A stretch of 64,000 nucleotides of DNA from Cyanobium sp. FGCU6. Lineage in GTDB: Bacteria > Cyanobacteriota > Cyanobacteriia > PCC-6307 > Cyanobiaceae. The stretch lies in assembly GCA_024958655.1 (NCBI GenBank), contig JANWUR010000003.1, positions 1 to 64,000 of the forward strand, read 5' to 3'. Positions 57,790-64,000 of this stretch are shown in pieces (the first letter of the stretch is position 1; each line of letters starts with the position of its first letter). Below the pieces are notes generated by a model. That model worked only from the letters and a program-made list of their open reading frames with translations. It was not told the origin of the DNA and ran no database searches. The position numbers were made by a program, and so were the translations under genes.

Positions 57790-59697
57790 CTAGTAGATGC
57801 TTGCGGTAAAGTGTGCAGCGCCCAGCAGTAGCCTGATCGGCTTGTCCTCTCCGGTCAGTCCCTTCTGGATGCGTTCCTCGTAAGCAGACGATCCTCGTTC
57901 GTGAACGCTGTTTGCGGCATCGAATGTTGGGACCAACGCTTTTTCGTCCTTTGCCGCACGCCACGAATCGTACAAGTAGATTTTATTGTCCTGCCCACAA
58001 AAGAACGTGTAAGTGTGCGGCCCCCACATGCCAATGAGACTCTCACCCGGCTTGAGCCGATTAAGATGCCAATTCAGCCAAAATATCTCGGTAATATCCT
58101 GAGTACGGATATTCGACTTGTTTGCTTCGTAGCCGGCTAACGCGGCCGCATCGCTGATCTCGCCCTCGGTGCGCCACCTTGCCCGGAATACGAATTGCCG
58201 CCGGAAGTCGTTCCAAGTAAGTTCTGGGAGACTGGGGTTCAGTTTCCGCTTTTCCTCATGAGCATTTTTCGCCTTTTGGAACAGGGGCTCCAGCCGCGAG
58301 CGGACTTCGGGCTGGAGGTCGTCCAGAGTTGGCACCTTTCGCACGGTCTCAGCATCTAGCCGCCATTCATTTTTCGTGTCGAACGTGAACACATAGAGGT
58401 AGCCCGAGAGCCGATCGAGGTCTGCGAAAGTAAGTGTACAGCCACCTCCTTCATGTGATCCATGAAGGATGCCTGTATTCAGGTTCCAGTGAATATTAAA
58501 CACAGTCCTTGCAGCCCGTTCGCAGACATCAGCAAAGGGCACTGTCTTCTGAATTGCCTCTGGATTCTTTCCAGCGCGGCGTGCGGCTCGTTGCTGTTCA
58601 CGAAACGCCTCATCATCCTTTTTCGCTCGCTCTCGCCACTCTACGATGCGTTTGTAAAGGTTCATGCAGAGCTGTACGACCACCTTCGGTCCAGCGGCGA
58701 TCGCGCTCGCAAGTACTGCACTCGGCCCGCATCGGAAGAGGTCGGACTCGCCTCCTTCTAACGGCTGCGACTTGGGAATGCGGGTTTCCGTATACTCGCG
58801 CTGGCTGATTCGATCAAGAATCAACTTCGCGTCCCAAGTCCCACCTTTGGTAATTGGCACGAACTCGTATTCAGCGGGATTGGTTCTGGTCTCCGTCTGT
58901 CGCATGACAGTGGGCGGAGGCTGCGCGGCTCCTGCACTCGGACGCAGATTATGGAACATTGGCCGTACAGAACGCCCACCGATCACCTCCTCCGAGACAG
59001 CATCTGTCTGTCGCTCGAAAGCATCGCCCTGCACGCTCATTCCATTCCCCAGGAGCCCACCTTGACCTTGCTGCAGAACATGGGTCAGTTCGTGTGCGAG
59101 AAGGCGACGTCCTTCGTGTGTCGTTGGCAGATATCGACCCTCACCAAACACAATATCGTTCCCCACCGTGTATGCGTGTGCATTCACATCCCATGCCGAT
59201 TGATGAGCTTGTGCATCTAAATGCACTCTCACCCGCGAAAAGTCATGGCCAAACCTTTGCTCCATATCCTTACGCAAAGCAGGCTCTAGCGGGCTGCCTG
59301 AACGCGCAAGCGCGCGATCGACGCTGGCCGGCGCCCCATCCATCCGTCCACCGGCTATTCCAGGGAACCGTTGGATTCGTACCGATCCACCGCTCACTGC
59401 CGAATGCGCCGGCGCCGCCATCACCTGATCCGCCACCCGATCCGCCTCTCGCTCCAGCGGATCGTCCGCAGCGCCGATCGCCAACTTCTTCTGCAGTACT
59501 TGGCTGACGGCCATCAAGTTGAGCAACCCCTGCTGCTGCGCCATCTCGGGCCGGCTGTCCGCCACCGCCATTGCCTGCTGAGCGTGACCAGGGCCGCCGC
59601 GATCGTTGCTCGCTTGGTGGCGGCTCTGCTCAGGTTTGGCGGTGGATCGGGCCTTCATCAGCTTCTGGAAGAGGTGTTTCTGGAGCGGGTTTTCCAC
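57790..59697 (-). CDS. eCIS effector: DUF4157 leader with C-terminal papain-like candidate toxin domain
   Basis: A 635-residue protein. The DUF4157 domain (about 75-212) contains DPLEREADRVADQVM, FGHDFSRVRVHLDAQA, AYTVGNDIVFGEGRYLP and the metallopeptidase-like AHELTHVLQQ (His202, Glu203, His206). This domain marks proteins loaded into extracellular contractile injection systems. The C-terminal 350 residues are unlike it. FRCGPSAVLASAI (Cys323), GPHTYTFF (His561) and IYLYDSW (Asp577) give a Cys-His-Asp order and context seen in papain-fold peptidases and deamidases. It would be a secreted toxin; the catalytic triad is inference. It ends the eCIS operon, 30 bases after the ATPase gene. Confidence 0.85.
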   Translation of the reverse strand: MENPLQKHLFQKLMKARSTAKPEQSRHQASNDRGGPGHAQQAMAVADSRPEMAQQQGLLNLMAVSQVLQKKLAIGAADDPLEREADRVADQVMAAPAHSAVSGGSVRIQRFPGIAGGRMDGAPASVDRALARSGSPLEPALRKDMEQRFGHDFSRVRVHLDAQAHQSAWDVNAHAYTVGNDIVFGEGRYLPTTHEGRRLLAHELTHVLQQGQGGLLGNGMSVQGDAFERQTDAVSEEVIGGRSVRPMFHNLRPSAGAAQPPPTVMRQTETRTNPAEYEFVPITKGGTWDAKLILDRISQREYTETRIPKSQPLEGGESDLFRCGPSAVLASAIAAGPKVVVQLCMNLYKRIVEWRERAKKDDEAFREQQRAARRAGKNPEAIQKTVPFADVCERAARTVFNIHWNLNTGILHGSHEGGGCTLTFADLDRLSGYLYVFTFDTKNEWRLDAETVRKVPTLDDLQPEVRSRLEPLFQKAKNAHEEKRKLNPSLPELTWNDFRRQFVFRARWRTEGEISDAAALAGYEANKSNIRTQDITEIFWLNWHLNRLKPGESLIGMWGPHTYTFFCGQDNKIYLYDSWRAAKDEKALVPTFDAANSVHERGSSAYEERIQKGLTGEDKPIRLLLGAAHFTASIY

Positions 59698-59726
59698 TCC
59701 CTGGACCTACCTACGATCTGGTCTAC

Positions 59727-61088
59727 TTAGCCATTCTTTCCCCGTTCGCTGCGGATCGCCTCCTCGATATCCCCTTGGCTGATGGGCGATTCTCCGCTGT
59801 CTCCTTCGCTCTCGCGATTGGCATGCCCACCCCGGGCGATCGCCGCCAGGCTCACCTTGCGGATCACGTTGATGATCGCACCGCCAGTGAGATCGTGCTC
59901 GCGGGCGATGCGATCGAGATCTGCCTTTACATCGGCCCGGGGCGAGAAACCCTCCCGCCACAGCCGCAGGCGCTCCTCCGCCCGGGGCGGCGGGAAATAC
60001 ACCACCGCCTCGAAGCGGCGCAGGAAGGCCTCGTCGAGGTTGCGGTGCAGGTTGGACGCCAGGATCACCACGCCCTCGAAGCTCTCGATCCGCTGCAGCA
60101 GATAGGCCACCTCCTGGTTGGCGTAGCGGTCGTGGGCATCCTTGGTTTCCGAGCGCTTGCCGAACAGGGCGTCGGCCTCATCGAAGAACAGGATCCAGCT
60201 GCTGCGCTCCGCCTGCTCGAACACCCGCGCCAGGTTCTTCTCCGTTTCGCCGATGTACTTCGACACCAGCAGCGACAGATCCACCCGGTGCACCTCCCGG
60301 CCGGTGCGCTTGCCCAGCAGCGCGGCACTGAGGGTCTTGCCGGTGCCGGGCGGGCCGTGGAACAGGGCCCGGTAGCCGGGCCGCAACCGGGCCGCCATGC
60401 CCCACTCCCGCAGCAGGGTGTCGCCGTGGTCGAGGAAGGTCTGGATCTCCTCCAGCTGCCGCAGGGTGGCCGGATGCAGCACCAGATCGCTCCACTTCAG
60501 GCCGGTGGAGAGGCGCTGGGCCGGAAAGGCCGCCCCCAGCGGCGGGGGCGGGATCCGGCCGGTGGTGATCCGGCTCAAGGTGGCGGCAGACAGGCGCAGC
60601 GGGGCCCGGATAGGGGTCTGATCCCCGTGGGGCACGGCCCGCAGGACGTCGTGGCGGTGCAGCGGATGGTCGGCCGCCAGCAGCTGCTCCACCGCCACCC
60701 TCGCGGCGAGGCCATCGCCGTCGAGCAGGAAGGCCAGGGTTTCGCCGGTGGGCTCGAAGCCCTCCTCGCTCCACACCCCCCCGAATTCGGTGTAGCGCCG
60801 ATCGAAGGTGGCATTGCGGCTGAAGAACAGATCCAGCAGCCGCGGCCGCAGCTGCCGCACCAGCGCCAGCACCAGTCCCAGCCGCTCCACCACCCCGTCG
60901 GCGTGCTCCCGCACCAGGCGGGCCCAGGGCGTGTCCGAATCACCCAGATCGGGGGGTGGCAGCTCCTCCAGCGACAGGGGCCCCTCGAGCGGGGTGTCGG
61001 GACCGGAGAAATAGACGCGGAAGCGAAGCTCCAGCACCGCCCGGAACCAGGCCAGTTCCCGCTCCAGCTCTATGAGGTCGATCACCAT
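59727..61088 (-). CDS. eCIS-associated AAA+ ATPase (Afp15-like)
   Basis: A 453-residue ATPase. The N-terminal 200 residues are a helical domain typical of ATPases in contractile injection clusters. The AAA+ core has Walker A FHGPPGTGKTLSAALLG (about 245-252), the YIGETEKNLARVF helix, Walker B ILFFDEADALFGKRSE, sensor 1 VVILASNLHRNLDEAFLRRF (Arg finger region) and the late GGAIINVIRKVSLAA segment. Such ATPases are needed for sheath or particle assembly or toxin loading. The ATG at 61088 is chosen because the longer frame is a Gly/Pro/Arg-rich artefact. It overlaps the tape-measure gene end by 7 bases. Confidence 0.92.
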   Translation of the reverse strand: MVIDLIELERELAWFRAVLELRFRVYFSGPDTPLEGPLSLEELPPPDLGDSDTPWARLVREHADGVVERLGLVLALVRQLRPRLLDLFFSRNATFDRRYTEFGGVWSEEGFEPTGETLAFLLDGDGLAARVAVEQLLAADHPLHRHDVLRAVPHGDQTPIRAPLRLSAATLSRITTGRIPPPPLGAAFPAQRLSTGLKWSDLVLHPATLRQLEEIQTFLDHGDTLLREWGMAARLRPGYRALFHGPPGTGKTLSAALLGKRTGREVHRVDLSLLVSKYIGETEKNLARVFEQAERSSWILFFDEADALFGKRSETKDAHDRYANQEVAYLLQRIESFEGVVILASNLHRNLDEAFLRRFEAVVYFPPPRAEERLRLWREGFSPRADVKADLDRIAREHDLTGGAIINVIRKVSLAAIARGGHANRESEGDSGESPISQGDIEEAIRSERGKNG

Positions 61089-62674
61089 TCCACCTGCAGG
61101 GGATGCTCCATCCAGGGCAGCCGGATCCAGCTCCAGCCCCACGGGAGGCGCTCGAGCAGAGCGTCCTCCGCCCGGCGCTCCACCCGCAGCAGCCAGGCCC
61201 CGGTGCGCGAGGTGAGCACGGCCGGCCGCCGCAGCACCAGGGTGCGCAGATCCTCCGGCACCATCCTCTCGGCCAGGCCCGCGTGGGCGATCACCGCCTC
61301 CAGCAACCGTTCGCCCTCGGCCAGCATCTCCGGCTCGAGGGGCTCCTCCAGGTGCCAGGGTGCCAGGGGCGAAAGGCCGCCGAGCACCTTGGCCAGGGGC
61401 AGGCGCCATTCCGGCGGCGGATCGGGATCCCCCTCCACCAGGAAGGAGAAGAGGGCGATCGCCCTGTTCCTGGCCTCCTCCGCGAGAAACACCTTCTCCT
61501 CCGGGTCCATCAGCTCCAGACGGCTCAGCAGGGTGTCGAGGAACGGCCAGAGGATCACCAGGCCACCGTCGTCGACGGCCAGTTCGTCGGGATCGGCCGG
61601 ATCGGAGTCGGGAGAAGCCGGCAGCCGCGACCGTTGGCCCGCGGCCGGGGCAGGGGCCAGGGGCGAGCTGGTCACGCCTGGGCCGGGCGTCTGGGGCGGG
61701 AGCGGCGGCGGTGCCGGCGGAAGCGGCGGCGGGGCTGGATGGCCTTCGGCCAGGGCACGGCGCAGGTCTTCCCCGCGCCAGCCCTTCGCCAGTTGTGTGC
61801 GCAACGGTTCCGGCAGCGCAGCCAGCACCTCGGCAGGCACGCCGCCGTCGCTGGCGGCATCGCTGAACTCCGCCAGGGAGTCGAGCCAGCGCAGCCAGGT
61901 GGCGGGATCGCTGCCCGGGGGAGGGGGCGCTGGCAGTGGGCTCGGTGGGGTTGCGTTCTCCCCGCTTCCCGGCAGCAGAGCCTGGAGCAGCTCCTCCCCC
62001 CGCAGACCCAGGGCCGCCAACCGCAGCAGGCCCGCCGTAACGTCAGGGGGATACTGGTCCCGGAGGGCGGCCAGCCGCTCCCCCGCCAGGTCGGCCGCCG
62101 GGGCGGTGAGAGCGTCCGCCACCCGCGGCTCTGGCGGGAACAGGGCAGAAACCAGCGCCGCCAGGGTGGGCTCGTCGCAGGCGGCGGCCAGCCGCTCGAG
62201 GGCGGTGGGGCTGGAGTGGAACTCGCTTACGAGGGCCCACCAGGAGTCCGGAGCCAGCTCCAGCAGCCGTCGGATGCCGGTGCCGATGAGCGTGCGATCC
62301 CGCCGCTCCGCCCACCAGGGCAGGCTGCCGCTGAGGGCGAACACACGCAGCAGCTCCAGCAGCGGACGGGCCGGCGGATCCGGGTGCCGGCCCTGCAGCT
62401 CACGGGCCAGCACCTGCCGCAGGCTGGTCTCCAGCCGGTCGAGGAACGCGTCATCGAAGCCCGTGACCGGCAGATCGCCCAGATCCACCTCCACCGCCTC
62501 GAGGCGATCGCAGCGATCCGGGGGGCTGAGTTCCGCGAACACCCGCTGCAGCAGATCCTCCAGGCGCGGATCCCTGAGGCTGGACACCCGCTCCATCAGC
62601 CGGCGGGCCTGCTGCTCTTCGGGGAGGCGGAGTTCGATCGTCAGCGAGCCGATGCGATGGCAGGAGGCCGTCAT
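61082..62674 (-). CDS. eCIS tape-measure-type protein (CIS_TMP-like)
   Basis: A 530-residue protein starting MTASCHRIGSLTIELRLPEEQ, with HRIGSLTIELRLPEEQQARRL, LEDLLQRVFAELSP and EAVEVDLGDLPVTGFDDAFLDRL. This N-terminal block matches the contractile injection tape measure family (CIS_TMP), which sets the length of the particle. The middle is Pro-rich (PPPLPPAPPPLPPQTPGP), and the C-terminal part has alternating helices (LLSRLELMDPEEKVFLAEEA). The start overlaps the stop of the upstream gene (ATGA), and its end overlaps the ATPase start. Whether it is a tape measure or a baseplate adaptor is inferred. Confidence 0.72.
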   Translation of the reverse strand: MTASCHRIGSLTIELRLPEEQQARRLMERVSSLRDPRLEDLLQRVFAELSPPDRCDRLEAVEVDLGDLPVTGFDDAFLDRLETSLRQVLARELQGRHPDPPARPLLELLRVFALSGSLPWWAERRDRTLIGTGIRRLLELAPDSWWALVSEFHSSPTALERLAAACDEPTLAALVSALFPPEPRVADALTAPAADLAGERLAALRDQYPPDVTAGLLRLAALGLRGEELLQALLPGSGENATPPSPLPAPPPPGSDPATWLRWLDSLAEFSDAASDGGVPAEVLAALPEPLRTQLAKGWRGEDLRRALAEGHPAPPPLPPAPPPLPPQTPGPGVTSSPLAPAPAAGQRSRLPASPDSDPADPDELAVDDGGLVILWPFLDTLLSRLELMDPEEKVFLAEEARNRAIALFSFLVEGDPDPPPEWRLPLAKVLGGLSPLAPWHLEEPLEPEMLAEGERLLEAVIAHAGLAERMVPEDLRTLVLRRPAVLTSRTGAWLLRVERRAEDALLERLPWGWSWIRLPWMEHPLQVEW

Positions 62675-64000
62675 CGCCGCTCCTCCACCCGGACCGTCAC
62701 CGGCAGGCGCCGTTCATCCCCGGCCGGCGAGCGGATCACCAGCGTGAAGGCGGTGGTGCTGCTGAGGGGATCGGTAGCGAAGGTCAGTTCGCTGCCGTCG
62801 CCGGCCTGGGATGCACCCATAGGAGTGCGATCAAGCTCCAGGCCATAGGTGTCGCCCGCACGCCCCAGCAGCACGATCCTGGCCTGGGAGCCCTCCGGCA
62901 CGACCGCCGGCTCAAAGCGCACCAGCAGCGGCGGCTCGCTCATGTCGGACTGCAGCCCGGTCATGGCCCTGCGGGCCCGCACCTTCACGGGCTCGGTCAG
63001 GGCATCCGCAGCGAGAGCCAGCTCCAGCAGGGGCGGCGGCAGCCCCTTGGTGCGGGGAGCGGAGGGCAGCGGATCGGCGGCGATCGCCAGATCCACCTCG
63101 ACCCGCAGCCGTTCGAGCCCCCTGGCGACAGCCGGATCCAGCGCATCGGCCTGATGCACGTAAGCCTCCGCCCCCAGGGGGCTGCCGTCGCGGGAGACGA
63201 GGTAGACCACCCCGGGCTCGCCACCTTGAAGCTGCCACAGTCCGGACGTGGCGTCCTGCTGCCAGCGCACCAGGGTGAGCCGAACGCCGGGATCCGGTCG
63301 CACCAGCAGCACCCCGGCCTGCGCGAGCTGAACGGTGCTCGTGCCGAAGCTGGGGGTGAGGCCGTCGAGGGGATCGAGCCGGTGGGTCTTGCTGGCCAGC
63401 GCCAGCCAGGTGGTGTCGCCGCTCGAGGGGCCCAGGTCGAAGCTGAGCACGTTGGCGTTCCCCAGCTGGGGAGGCGTCAGGGGGGTGAATCCCAGCGTGG
63501 TGAGCGCCTCCGGATCCGCCGTGGGCGGGGGTGGGGCCACGCGCACCGTGCGGCCATCGGCGTTCACCTCCAGGCGGGGCTGGGGGGCTGACGGTGGCGG
63601 CTGGAACGGATCGGTGATGAACTCCTCATCGGCGATGCGCCGGCTCCAGAGTTGGTAGGTCACCGCCTGCTGGGCCTTGGTCAGGGCGTTGCCCACCTGC
63701 AGGGTCGCGGATTCGCCGGGGTTCAGGACCGGGGCCACCACGGCGAGCGGCACGGCGCGATCGGCACGGACGCGCAACGGCAGGATCGTGCTGAGCAGGG
63801 CGACCTGGATCCCCGAGCCGGTGGGCACCGTGCGCCTGGCGCGCACCTGCAGGTCGCGATCCTCCGCCGCGAAGGGATAGGAGAGCGTGATCGTGCCCCC
63901 GTTGCCGCTCACACCGGCGGAGCGGCTCTGCTGCTGATCCACCCCGGCGGCCAGATCCACCCGATCCACCAGGTCGTAGGTGATGCCGTTCTGGCTGGAG
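62671..64000 (-). CDS. Large beta-rich eCIS cluster protein, 5' end outside the window
   Basis: The last 443 or so codons of a gene reading in from the right edge (SSQNGITYDLVDRVDLAAGVDQQ). It is rich in beta strands, Pro and Gly, with repeats of Ig-like or adhesin-like character (VTYQLWSRRIADEEFI, RLTLVRWQQDATSGLWQL, TTAFTLVIRSPAGDERRLPV). No family is named. Its stop overlaps the tape-measure start by four bases, so it belongs to the same operon. It may be a tail-fibre, spike-linked or structural protein. Confidence 0.6.
   Translation of the reverse strand, partial: SSQNGITYDLVDRVDLAAGVDQQQSRSAGVSGNGGTITLSYPFAAEDRDLQVRARRTVPTGSGIQVALLSTILPLRVRADRAVPLAVVAPVLNPGESATLQVGNALTKAQQAVTYQLWSRRIADEEFITDPFQPPPSAPQPRLEVNADGRTVRVAPPPPTADPEALTTLGFTPLTPPQLGNANVLSFDLGPSSGDTTWLALASKTHRLDPLDGLTPSFGTSTVQLAQAGVLLVRPDPGVRLTLVRWQQDATSGLWQLQGGEPGVVYLVSRDGSPLGAEAYVHQADALDPAVARGLERLRVEVDLAIAADPLPSAPRTKGLPPPLLELALAADALTEPVKVRARRAMTGLQSDMSEPPLLVRFEPAVVPEGSQARIVLLGRAGDTYGLELDRTPMGASQAGDGSELTFATDPLSSTTAFTLVIRSPAGDERRLPVTVRVEERR

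Noticed and set aside
59571-62747. Very long plus-strand frame opposite the eCIS ATPase and tape-measure genes
   Set aside because: A GC-rich antisense frame full of Arg, Gly, Ser and Gln with no motif; the minus strand carries clear Walker motifs and overlapping genes.

Overview
The window looks like a chromosome segment of a GC-rich picocyanobacterium of the Cyanobium / cluster 5 Synechococcus type. The evidence is gene content: allophycocyanin core genes apcE-apcA-apcB-apcC with the linker LCM, a thylakoid-type ATP synthase split into atp1-atpI-H-G-F-D-A-C and a separate atpB-atpE pair, ribosomal protein PSRP-3/Ycf65, PII with an NtcA box, and the ftsW-ccdA-ccs1 cytochrome c biogenesis run. 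I saw no rRNA, tRNA or CRISPR array. Species-level placement is inference.

Left part (1-10.2 kb) is a defence-type island on the minus strand. It holds a large SNF2-type helicase resembling DrmD of DISARM, a very large Eco57I-class adenine methyltransferase, and a DUF262 (GmrSD-like) protein that runs off the left edge after an apparent disruption. Between helicase and methyltransferase lie small toxin-antitoxin pieces: hicB-hicA, a DUF433 antitoxin and an orphan ribbon-helix-helix antitoxin. A frameshifted TPR gene follows.

From 11.6 to 55.9 kb the content is mostly housekeeping: groES-groEL with a CIRCE operator, divergent from atpB-atpE; a transaldolase-like gene; pepP, nadD, nadE, ald, a ferredoxin, the main atp operon, the apc cluster, ftsW, ccdA, ccs1, queF, glnB, tlyA and purB. 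Inside it (18.0-25.9 kb) is a Ser/Thr phospho-signalling locus. A class A penicillin-binding protein with an N-terminal FHA domain stands divergently next to a tightly overlapping operon of a small membrane protein, an FHA membrane protein, an unusual protein kinase, a TerY-like VWA protein, a PP2C phosphatase and a membrane protein with a possible IMS/NTF2-like C-terminal domain. This set resembles the TerY-P triad and suggests phosphothreonine control of cell wall synthesis.

After purB the sequence changes character (55.9-57.8 kb). It holds a relict vapBC pair, a decayed IS5-family transposase with lost catalytic residues, and two copies of a 40-base double-hairpin repeat inserted in that dead transposase. 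Beyond it (57.8-64 kb, minus strand, running off the right edge) is part of an extracellular contractile injection system (eCIS) operon: a large beta-rich protein, a tape-measure-type protein, an AAA+ ATPase, and last a DUF4157 effector with a C-terminal papain-like candidate toxin domain.

The most promising systems are the eCIS effector module, the FHA/kinase/VWA/PP2C/PBP locus, and the small double-hairpin repeat.
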